From Rickettsiella sp. (GTDB lineage: Bacteria > Pseudomonadota > Gammaproteobacteria > Diplorickettsiales > Diplorickettsiaceae): 8,002 nt of DNA. A program made the position numbers and the translations under genes. Under the pieces are notes generated by a model. That model saw nothing but the letters and a program-made list of their open reading frames with translations, ran no database searches and had not been told where the DNA came from. The stretch's first letter is position 1. Every line of letters begins with the position of its first letter. Below are positions 1 through 4,204 of this stretch, in pieces. The DNA is taken from contig JAVHYG010000075.1 of assembly GCA_031119195.1 (NCBI GenBank), positions 1-8,002 of the forward strand. Direction: 5' to 3'.

Positions 1-51
1 GGCGGTCTCCAAAACCGCAGGTTGGGGGTTCGATTCCCTCCTGGCCTGCCA
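1..51 (+). tRNA. tRNA-Trp (anticodon CCA), 3' part, cut by window start
   Basis: Visible parts are the anticodon arm (stem 2-6 with 14-18, loop 7-13, anticodon CCA at 9-11), a 5-nt variable loop (19-23), the T arm (stem 24-28 with 36-40, loop TTCGATT at 29-35), the 3' acceptor strand 41-47, discriminator G48 and an encoded CCA tail at 49-51. The CCA anticodon reads UGG, so this is tryptophan tRNA. The D arm and 5' acceptor strand lie left of the window. In Pseudomonas-type genomes this tRNA sits between tufB and secE, so tufB is the expected upstream neighbour (inference). Confidence 0.95.
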
Positions 52-66
52 GATTAGAAATAAGTG

Positions 67-438
67 ATGAAGAATACAAAACTTGAAAGCAAAGCACCCA
101 AGAAAGATATTTTTCTATGGCTAGTCATAGGTGTTGGCTTTGTGCTAGCTATCAGTGCAAATTATCATTTTTCGCAGCAAGCGCTTGCTATTCGTTTGAT
201 AGCTTGGATAATAGGAGCGATTATTCTTGCGTTCATATTTTTTTATACTACGCAAGGGCAGCGTTTTTGGTCTTTTTCGCAGGCTGCACGTGCTGAATTA
301 CGTAAAGTTGTTTGGCCAACTCGGCAAGAAACTGTACGCACTACTTTACTAGTAATGGCGATGGTCGTATTAGCAGGTTTATTTTTGTGGGCAGTAGACA
401 GTTTTTTATTATGGGCAGTTGCATTTTTAACAAGGTAG
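67..438 (+). CDS. secE: Protein translocase subunit SecE
   Basis: SecE is the small essential subunit of the SecYEG inner-membrane channel; it clamps and stabilises SecY. The 123-residue protein is close to the 127 residues of E. coli SecE and has the three-helix gammaproteobacterial form: hydrophobic segments at about 15-33, 40-60 and 92-118. The conserved amphipathic helix before the last membrane segment carries the family signature AELRKVVWPTRQE at residues 76-88. I chose ATG at 67; a GTG immediately before it (64) is in frame and would add one residue. A TAA at 61-63 rules out any longer start. No clear Shine-Dalgarno is visible in the 12-15 nt between the tRNA and the start. nusG follows after 12 nt, so the two are co-transcribed, as in most bacteria. 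Confidence 0.95.
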   Translation: MKNTKLESKAPKKDIFLWLVIGVGFVLAISANYHFSQQALAIRLIAWIIGAIILAFIFFYTTQGQRFWSFSQAARAELRKVVWPTRQETVRTTLLVMAMVVLAGLFLWAVDSFLLWAVAFLTR

Positions 439-445
439 AAGAGGG
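439..445 (+). promoter_or_regulatory. Ribosome binding site supporting the long nusG start
   Basis: A purine-rich GAAGAGGG block lies right after the secE stop, 5 nt before ATG 451. It is the only Shine-Dalgarno-like element near either candidate nusG start: the internal ATG at 553 is preceded by a run of A only. It therefore decides in favour of the N-terminally extended NusG. Confidence 0.6.
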
Positions 446-450
446 TATTT

Positions 451-1095
451 ATGGTAGAAAAAAAATCAGCGCTGCATGCCCGTTCCGCAGATGAAACCAC
501 AAAAGAATCTTCTACATACCCTAAGAAATTATCGGAAGTAGTCGAAAAAAAAATGACGGATAATAAGATGCATTGGTATGTTGTTCAGGCACGTTCAGGC
601 TATGAGCGAAATGTTTTAGAAGCGCTAAACGAGCGTATCAAGCAGCGAGGTCTTACCGAAAAATTTGGACAGATTATTGTCCCTACTGAAGAAGTGATAG
701 AGATACGACAAGGTCGAAAGCGAAAAACTGCACGGAAGTTTTATCCTGGTTATGTATTAGTTGAAATGGAAATGGACGAAGATAGTTGGTATCTCGTTCA
801 AAAAACGCCAGGAGTAGTAAAATTTATTGGCGGTACGAGTGATAAGCCAGTTTCTCTTAGTATGAAAGAAGTGGATAGAATTCTACAGCGCATGCAAGAA
901 GGTGCAGACAAGCCTAGACCCAAGGTCTTATTTGAAGTAGGTGAAGTTGTACGTGTAGTAGACGGGCCTTTTGCTGAATTTAATGGGGAAGTGGAAGAAG
1001 TAAACTATGAAAAGAATCGCTTGCGCGTTTCGGTCATTATTTTTGGTCGTTCTACTCCAGTCGAATTAGAATTTGGTCAAGTTAAAAAAGCGTAG
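451..1095 (+). CDS. nusG: Transcription termination/antitermination factor NusG
   Basis: NusG binds RNA polymerase through its N-terminal NGN domain and contacts Rho or ribosomal protein S10 through its C-terminal KOW domain. The NGN domain begins at HWYVVQARSGYE (residues 41-52) and includes KFYPGYVLVEM (96-106) and FIGGTSDKP. The KOW part spans about 161-214, with the core VVDGPFAEFNG at 169-179, and ends in VKKA. As called it has 214 residues against 181 in E. coli; the excess is a polar, lysine/glutamate/serine-rich stretch at 1-34. I kept ATG 451 because a good ribosome site (GAAGAGGG, 439-445, 5-nt spacer) precedes it. The internal ATG at 553 would give a standard 180-residue NusG but follows an A-run with no Shine-Dalgarno. 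Identity is certain; the start is moderately sure. Confidence 0.95.
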   Translation: MVEKKSALHARSADETTKESSTYPKKLSEVVEKKMTDNKMHWYVVQARSGYERNVLEALNERIKQRGLTEKFGQIIVPTEEVIEIRQGRKRKTARKFYPGYVLVEMEMDEDSWYLVQKTPGVVKFIGGTSDKPVSLSMKEVDRILQRMQEGADKPRPKVLFEVGEVVRVVDGPFAEFNGEVEEVNYEKNRLRVSVIIFGRSTPVELEFGQVKKA

Positions 1096-1140
1096 TGATA
1101 TCACGTGTTGTTAACATAGATGCTTTATTTAAGAGTTTTT

Positions 1141-1175
1141 TCAGTCAAGCCGAATGATAAACGTGGCTTGGTTGA
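1141..1175 (+). other. Hairpin after nusG, function unknown
   Basis: Bases 1141-1151 pair with 1165-1175 over 11 positions (two are G-U), leaving a 13-nt loop at 1152-1164. It lies 45 nt after the nusG stop and upstream of the candidate rplK promoter. No T-run follows, so it does not look like a standard intrinsic terminator. It could be an mRNA 3'-end stabiliser for secE-nusG, a processing site, or a weak pause site. Confidence 0.45.
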
Positions 1176-1176
1176 T

Positions 1177-1205
1177 TTGGCGACTATGAGGACCCCTTTT
1201 ATAGG
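1177..1205 (+). promoter_or_regulatory. Candidate sigma-70 promoter for rplK-rplA
   Basis: TTGGCG (1177-1182, 4 of 6 to TTGACA) and TATAGG (1200-1205, 4 of 6 to TATAAT) are separated by exactly 17 bp. Transcription would begin near 1212, giving a leader of about 90 nt that contains the whole putative L1 site. Its position matches the E. coli L11 promoter between nusG and rplK. The hexamers are only moderate, so read-through from secE-nusG may also contribute. Confidence 0.4.
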
Positions 1206-1229
1206 GGAATTTTAGCAATAAATGGCTTC

Positions 1230-1249
1230 GTTTATGGATATTCATAAAC
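1230..1249 (+). other. Leader hairpin upstream of the L1 site
   Basis: GTTTATG (1230-1236) pairs perfectly with CATAAAC (1243-1249), with one more G-U pair possible inside, leaving a 4-nt loop. It sits between the candidate start of transcription and the putative L1 operator, and may help present or insulate that structure. No U-run follows, so it is not a terminator. Confidence 0.45.
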
Positions 1250-1258
1250 TAGCTGTTA

Positions 1259-1295
1259 ATGGGGAGCTTATTTTAAACAAGCGCTATACCCGGAG
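1259..1295 (+). promoter_or_regulatory. Putative L1 autoregulatory operator overlapping the rplK ribosome site
   Basis: In the mRNA, GGG (1261-1263) can pair with CCC (1289-1291), and GCUU (1266-1269) with AAGC (1279-1282). This leaves an asymmetric internal loop: G-A on the 5' side and GCUAUA on the 3' side. The arrangement resembles the L1-binding region of 23S rRNA, where a GGUGGGAG strand faces a strand ending AAAUACCACC, and L1 is known to repress its own operon through such a mimic. The CCC strand directly abuts the rplK Shine-Dalgarno GGAG (1292-1295), so bound L1 would block translation of rplK and, by coupling, rplA. Confidence 0.6.
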
Positions 1296-1303
1296 ATGAA
1301 GAA

Positions 1304-1738
1304 ATGGCAAAAAAAATTCAAGCTTATGTAAAACTGCAGGTTAAGGCGGGTGAAGCCAATCCTGCACCTCCTATTGGTCCTGCTTTAGGTCAGCAGGGAG
1401 TCAATATAATGGAATTTTGCAAGGCCTTTAATGCAAAAACACAAAATGTAGAAAAGGGTATGCCTATACCTGTAGTTATTACGGTTTATAGTGATCGTAG
1501 TTTCACCTTTACTACTAAAACTCCACCGGCTTCTTATCTCGTTCTAAAAGCAGCGGGCGTTGCAAAAGGGAGTAGTACCCCTAATAAAAACAAAGTCGGA
1601 AAAATTACGCGTAAGCAATTGACAGAAATTGCAACGATCAAAATGCCTGATTTATCGGCAAACGATCTTGAAGCGGCGGTTCGTACCATCGCGGGAACGG
1701 CGCGTAATATGGGTGTTGAAGTGGAAAGGGAAATATAA
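1304..1738 (+). CDS. rplK: 50S ribosomal protein L11
   Basis: L11 binds the GTPase-associated region of 23S rRNA, at the base of the L7/L12 stalk. The 144-residue product matches the family (142 in E. coli). The N-terminal domain starts MAKKIQAYVKLQV, with the proline-rich NPAPPIGPALGQQGVNI segment at about residues 19-35 that forms the factor- and thiostrepton-contacting face. The C-terminal RNA-binding domain begins around 75 and includes KVGKITRKQ and the closing GTARNMGVEVE. The start is fixed by a Shine-Dalgarno GGAG at 1292-1295, 8 nt upstream, and by the universal MAKK start. It is separated from rplA by one base, so the two are translationally coupled and probably share L1 control. 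Confidence 0.98.
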   Translation: MAKKIQAYVKLQVKAGEANPAPPIGPALGQQGVNIMEFCKAFNAKTQNVEKGMPIPVVITVYSDRSFTFTTKTPPASYLVLKAAGVAKGSSTPNKNKVGKITRKQLTEIATIKMPDLSANDLEAAVRTIAGTARNMGVEVEREI

Positions 1739-1739
1739 G

Positions 1740-2444
1740 ATGGCAAAACTTACTAAGCGTTTAAAATTTATTAATGAAAAGCTTTCTACTAACAAAACAG
1801 CTTTTACTGTTTCTGAAGCAATTACCTTACTAAAAGAAATCTCTAAGGTTAAGTTCAATGAGAGTGTTGATGTTAGTATTAATCTAGGTATTGATCCCCG
1901 TAAATCCGATCAAGCAGTTCGAGGCGCTATTGTATTGCCGCATGGAACGGGTCGAACGGCGCGTGTTGCCGTTTTTGCACAAGCCGCTAATGCCGATACA
2001 GCGAAAGCAGCTGGAGCAGATATTGTTGGTTTTGAAGATCTTGCTGAAGATATTAAATCTGGCAACTTAGATTTTGATGTGTTGATCGCGACACCTGATG
2101 CAATGCGGTTTGTAGGCCAATTAGGTCAAATATTAGGCCCTAGGGGCTTAATGCCAAATCCTAAGCTGGGTACTGTAACAATGGATGTGGCACAAGCTGT
2201 TCGAAATGCTAAATCAGGACAGGTCCAATATCGTGCGGATAAAGGTGGGATTGTGCATTGTACGATTGGTAAGCTCAGCTTTGAAGTGCCACAGTTACAA
2301 CAAAATTTGGAGACATTATTGACGGCAATTAAAAAAGCAAAACCAAGTACAGCAAAAGGTGTGTTTTTAAAGAAGTTGTATCTATCGTCAACGATGGGCC
2401 CTGGTTTATCGATTAGTCTTACGTCACTTGCAGAAGTGAGCTAG
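1740..2444 (+). CDS. rplA: 50S ribosomal protein L1
   Basis: L1 forms the mobile stalk that handles deacylated tRNA at the E site, and represses its own operon by binding the rplK leader. The product has 234 residues, identical in length to E. coli L1. It starts MAKLTKRLKFI and contains the family signature GPRGLMPNP at residues 133-141, followed by KLGTVT, and the C-terminal KPSTAKGVFLKK block. The reading frame is open further upstream to 1629, but that stretch overlaps rplK and has no family similarity, so ATG 1740 is the true start. AAAGGGA inside the end of rplK serves as ribosome site. The last residues (LSISLTSLAEVS) differ from E. coli, as is usual at this end. Confidence 0.98.
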   Translation: MAKLTKRLKFINEKLSTNKTAFTVSEAITLLKEISKVKFNESVDVSINLGIDPRKSDQAVRGAIVLPHGTGRTARVAVFAQAANADTAKAAGADIVGFEDLAEDIKSGNLDFDVLIATPDAMRFVGQLGQILGPRGLMPNPKLGTVTMDVAQAVRNAKSGQVQYRADKGGIVHCTIGKLSFEVPQLQQNLETLLTAIKKAKPSTAKGVFLKKLYLSSTMGPGLSISLTSLAEVS

Positions 2445-2471
2445 ATTTTTTCCCCAAACCACATCATGGAC

Positions 2472-2500
2472 TTGACTATTATTATTATTTGCGATAGAAG
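2472..2500 (+). promoter_or_regulatory. Probable sigma-70 promoter for rplJ-rplL(-rpoB)
   Basis: TTGACT (2472-2477, 5 of 6 to consensus) and TAGAAG (2495-2500, 4 of 6) are 17 bp apart. The position corresponds to the E. coli L10 promoter, which lies shortly after rplA. The first 12 bases of the spacer are four tandem ATT units (2478-2489). A G/C-rich discriminator (GGGC, 2500-2503) follows the -10, a property associated with stringent, ppGpp-sensitive promoters; that link is inference. The predicted start is near 2507. Confidence 0.55.
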
Positions 2501-2501
2501 G

Positions 2502-2527
2502 GCTACCCCTCTTTAGAGAAGGGTAGC
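2502..2527 (+). repeat. Inverted repeat at the predicted rplJ transcription start
   Basis: GCTACCC (2502-2508) is perfectly complementary to GGGTAGC (2521-2527). Inside, CTC (2509-2511) can pair with GAG (2516-2518), leaving two bulged A. No T-run follows, so it is not a convincing rplA terminator. It overlaps the predicted transcription start and could be a DNA operator or a hairpin at the 5' end of the transcript, if the start lies at its left edge. Confidence 0.5.
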
Positions 2528-2531
2528 GTAA

Positions 2532-2543
2532 AAGATCGATCTT
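2532..2543. repeat. 12-bp perfect palindrome with clustered GATC sites
   Basis: AAGATCGATCTT is a perfect 12-bp palindrome holding two overlapping-context GATC sites (2534-2537 and 2538-2541), and a third GATC follows at 2548-2551. It lies about 30 bp downstream of the predicted rplJ promoter. It could be a protein-binding operator or, if the host has Dam methylase, a methylation cluster. Chance cannot be excluded. Confidence 0.4.
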
Positions 2544-2680
2544 AACAGATCCGATGTATTTTGTTTGTTTTCTAAAGTGGATTGTCTTGAAAAGTGGAGT
2601 GTACTCGGCGTCAGTACATGAGTTTTGAAAAATAACCCATAATAAAAACAAACAAAATACTAAGGTTATTTAACGAATTC

Positions 2681-2709
2681 GCAGAAAGTAGGTTTTGCCT
2701 ACTAACTGT
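2681..2709 (+). other. Leader hairpin with tandem A/A internal loop
   Basis: GCAG (2681-2684) pairs with CTGT (2706-2709), and AGTAGG (2687-2692) with CCTACT (2698-2703). Two A on each side form a symmetric internal loop, and the terminal loop is TTTTG. Its GTAGG/CCTAC core is the same sequence as the pairing strands of the L10 leader stem (2718-2722 and 2922-2926), so it can compete with that stem. Confidence 0.5.
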
Positions 2710-2710
2710 C

Positions 2711-2940
2711 GAAGACCGTAGGTGTATTGATAGAAAAACAGTATTTGGTTTTCTATTGAGCTTAATAAAAATGGACTATCAGTATGCTTTTGTTTCCGCA
2801 TCTACTTTGTAGATTGGGTTGGTTATCTCATGACTTGCTAGTAACGTGTCATGAATGGATATCTAATTAACAATTTATTTTAAGTGGGATCAAAAGCGTT
2901 TATTTCTGGTAGTTCATAGATCCTACGCAGACGGTGAACG
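2711..2940 (+). promoter_or_regulatory. Putative L10 leader (autoregulatory mRNA structure)
   Basis: The 5' strand GAAGACCGTAGGTG (2711-2724) faces the 3' strand CCTACGCAGACGGTG (2922-2936). GTAGG (2718-2722) pairs with CCTAC (2922-2926), and ACC (2715-2717) with GGT (2933-2935); an unpaired purine-rich segment (2927-2932) on the 3' side gives a kink-turn-like shape. The strands enclose hairpins at 2731-2755, 2800-2814 and 2828-2854. From memory, the E. coli rplJ leader has near-identical strands with GCAGG/CCTGC in place of GTAGG/CCTAC, a compensatory change that supports a real helix. In E. coli the L10-(L7/L12)4 complex binds this structure and represses translation of rplJ and rplL. Confidence 0.7.
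2828..2854 (+). other. Hairpin inside the L10 leader
   Basis: TCATGAC (2828-2834) pairs perfectly with GTCATGA (2848-2854) around a 13-nt loop. TATC (2824-2827) can further pair with GATA (2858-2861) across a 3-nt ATG bulge. It is enclosed by the two strands of the L10 leader stem and is probably one of its internal arms. Confidence 0.5.
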
Positions 2941-2961
2941 TATATTACGGCCACCTAATAA

Positions 2962-2979
2962 TCGTTACTCTCGTAACGA
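2962..2979 (+). other. Stable hairpin just before the rplJ ribosome site
   Basis: TCGTTAC (2962-2968) pairs perfectly with GTAACGA (2973-2979), leaving a 4-nt TCTC loop. It ends 9 nt before the rplJ Shine-Dalgarno AGGAG (2989-2993). It may keep the ribosome site exposed, or serve as the switch element that changes when L10 binds the upstream leader. Confidence 0.5.
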
Positions 2980-3003
2980 CATAATAATAGGAGAAAACTT
3001 AGC

Positions 3004-3534
3004 GTGACATTAAGACTTGAAGAGAAGCAGGCCATTGTCGCGGAAGTCGGAAAAGTTGCAAAAAGTGCGCTATCAGCAGTAACTGCTGAATACCGTGGTT
3101 TGAGTGTGGGAGAGATGAGCCAATTACGCGTACAAGCACGTAGCTCAGGCGTGTATTTGCGCGTAGTGCGCAACACATTAGCGCGACGGGCTGTAGATGG
3201 GACCGATTTTGAGTGTCTTAAAGATACCTTAGTTGGCCCTTTGCTTATTGCATTCTCGCAACAAGAACCCGGTGCGGCAGCACGACTTATTAAGGCCTTT
3301 ACAAAGCAAAATGAAAAGTTGGTAGTCAAAGCCTTAGCGCTTGATGGCCAACTGCTTCCAGTTAATGATCTTGATAAGCTTGCTAAGCTTCCGACACGTG
3401 ACGAAGCAATTGCCACATTATTGGCAGTTATGAAAGCGCCTATTACCAAACTGGTGCGTACCTTGGCTGAGCCTCATGCCAAATTGGTACGCACCATTGC
3501 TGCTATACGTGATCAGCGGCAAGCGACAGGGTAA
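3004..3534 (+). CDS. rplJ: 50S ribosomal protein L10
   Basis: L10 anchors L7/L12 dimers to the 50S subunit and, in complex with them, represses its own mRNA. The 176-residue protein starts MTLRLEEKQAIVAEV, matching the family start, and contains GVYLRVVRNTLARRAV (49-64) and FECLKD (69-74) of the rRNA-binding domain. The C-terminal helix that binds L7/L12 dimers (about 135-172) holds two KLVRT units at 149-153 and 160-164, making the protein 11 residues longer than E. coli L10 (165). The start is GTG, which weakens initiation, with AGGAG at 2989-2993 and a slightly long 10-nt spacer; the good match to the family N-terminus fixes it. rplL follows after 126 nt in the same operon. Confidence 0.97.
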   Translation: MTLRLEEKQAIVAEVGKVAKSALSAVTAEYRGLSVGEMSQLRVQARSSGVYLRVVRNTLARRAVDGTDFECLKDTLVGPLLIAFSQQEPGAAARLIKAFTKQNEKLVVKALALDGQLLPVNDLDKLAKLPTRDEAIATLLAVMKAPITKLVRTLAEPHAKLVRTIAAIRDQRQATG

Positions 3535-3660
3535 GCACAAGGTTATATGTATACTCAAAGCAATAATGGGACTTTTGGCAAGTGTCGCAAATTGGCCGCA
3601 CTGCTGGAAGTTCGAGTGTGGAAAGTATAAGAAATTTTTTATTTTTTGGAGTGAATCAAT
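3535..3660 (+). other. rplJ-rplL spacer with ribosome site and weak hairpin
   Basis: This 126-nt gap is longer than in E. coli (about 66 nt, from memory). It contains a weak hairpin (AGTG-CG at 3581-3587 with CGCACT at 3597-3602, one bulged T) and a U-rich stretch at 3635-3647. The rplL Shine-Dalgarno GGAG sits at 3648-3651. L7/L12 is needed in four or more copies per ribosome, so an independent strong initiation region is expected. The U-rich stretch could act as an S1-type translation enhancer (inference). Confidence 0.5.
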
Positions 3661-4050
3661 ATGAGTACGGCCGTTAATTCTAAAGAAGATGTATTAAATG
3701 CGATTGCCAATATGCCAGTAATGGATGTTGTTGATCTTATTCAGATGATGGAAGAGAAATTTGGTGTTTCTGCTGCAGCAGCGACCGTTGTCGCAGCGGC
3801 CCCTGCTGCAGGTGGTACAGCCGATGCTGCAGAAGAACAGACTGAATTCAAGGTTCAATTGTTAGACGTTGGTGCTAACAAAATTAATGTTATTAAAGTT
3901 GTACGCGCAGCAACCAGCTTGGGCTTGAAAGAAGCAAAAGATTTGGTTGAATCAGCTTCGCCAATAATTAAAGAAGGAATGACTAAAGCTGACGCAGAAG
4001 CGCTAAAGAAGCAGCTTGAAGAAGCGGGTGCTAAATGCGAATGTAAATAA
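3661..4050 (+). CDS. rplL: 50S ribosomal protein L7/L12
   Basis: L7/L12 dimers form the flexible stalk that recruits and activates IF2, EF-Tu, EF-G and RF3. The product has 129 residues (E. coli 121). Residues 1-35 form the dimerisation and L10-binding domain with VMDVVDLIQMMEEKFGV at 20-36. An alanine-rich hinge runs from about 38 to 58. The factor-binding C-terminal domain (about 60-129) contains KINVIKVVR (74-82) and GLGLKEAKDLVE-type sequence, here SLGLKEAKDLVES (86-98). The end is unusual: it reads GAKCECK, with cysteines at 126 and 128, where relatives I know have valine or other aliphatic residues (E. coli GAEVEVK). The start has GGAG 9 nt upstream. Confidence 0.98.
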   Translation: MSTAVNSKEDVLNAIANMPVMDVVDLIQMMEEKFGVSAAAATVVAAAPAAGGTADAAEEQTEFKVQLLDVGANKINVIKVVRAATSLGLKEAKDLVESASPIIKEGMTKADAEALKKQLEEAGAKCECK

Positions 4051-4075
4051 GGTTATTTCTTTCTATCGAAAAAAT

Positions 4076-4101
4076 GAATGCTCAGGTTTACTTGGGCATT
4101 C
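4076..4101 (+). terminator. Hairpin between rplL and rpoB; attenuator or antisense terminator
   Basis: Bases 4076-4086 pair with 4091-4101 over 11 positions (two G-U) around a 4-nt TTTA loop. Only a loosely T-rich tract follows on the plus strand. A run of six A (4069-4074) precedes it, so on the minus strand the same hairpin would be followed by six U and look like a proper intrinsic terminator. It may slow forward transcription, protect the rplL mRNA 3' end, or stop antisense transcripts coming from rpoB. Confidence 0.5.
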
Positions 4102-4113
4102 TCAATTATTGTT

Positions 4114-4149
4114 TCTACGCTATAACGTTTATTAGCGTGGGTTTTGTTT
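4114..4149 (+). terminator. Likely attenuator (leaky intrinsic terminator) before rpoB
   Basis: Bases 4114-4122 pair with 4133-4141 (core ACGCTA/TAGCGT, plus G-U and C-G pairs outside) with a 10-nt loop. The stem is followed at once by TTTTGTTT (4142-4149), an interrupted U-tract. This is the layout of a partial terminator. In E. coli an attenuator in the same rplL-rpoB gap reduces rpoBC transcription to a fraction of rplJL. The imperfect U-tract fits read-through rather than full stop. Confidence 0.6.
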
Positions 4150-4204
4150 AAGTGAGTAACAATTTTCTTTTATTTATTCTGTTCTCTAAACTAGGTGAAC
4201 TTTG

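Larger units (their letters stand above)
2445..3003 (+). other. 559-nt rplA-rplJ intergenic region, no gene seen
   Basis: I see no credible protein gene on either strand here. It holds a good promoter near its left end (2472-2500), then a series of inverted repeats and, from about 2681 to 2980, a structured mRNA leader. Besides the elements listed separately there are perfect hairpins TGTACT/AGTACA (2600-2605 with 2613-2618), a U-A-rich one (2731-2737 with 2749-2755, extendable outwards) and ATCTAC/GTAGAT (2800-2805 with 2809-2814). The region is somewhat longer than the corresponding E. coli spacer (about 0.4 kb from memory) and would yield a leader of roughly 500 nt. Confidence 0.8.

Noticed and set aside
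1193..1207. CCCC/GGGG hairpin followed by AATTTT considered as a nusG terminator
   Set aside because: The stem is only 4 bp with a 7-nt loop and overlaps the -10 of the candidate rplK promoter.
1629..1739. Upstream in-frame extension of rplA giving a 271-residue protein
   Set aside because: It overlaps the end of rplK and shows no L1 similarity; ATG 1740 gives the exact family length and the standard MAKL start.
2502..2527. Inverted repeat after rplA considered as an intrinsic terminator
   Set aside because: No T-run follows the stem on either strand, and it lies at the predicted rplJ transcription start.
2424..2651. 75-codon minus-strand frame in the rplA-rplJ spacer
   Set aside because: No family features were seen and it covers the probable promoter and inverted repeats of rplJ on the other strand.
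2955..3449. 164-codon open frame on the minus strand opposite rplJ
   Set aside because: It is the antisense shadow of a clearly conserved L10 gene; the protein is serine/alanine-rich without recognisable family features and no ribosome site suggests use.
3476..3664. 62-codon plus-strand frame across the rplJ end and rplJ-rplL spacer
   Set aside because: It overlaps rplJ in another frame, has no clear ribosome site or known family features, and its spacer part is better explained as leader of rplL.
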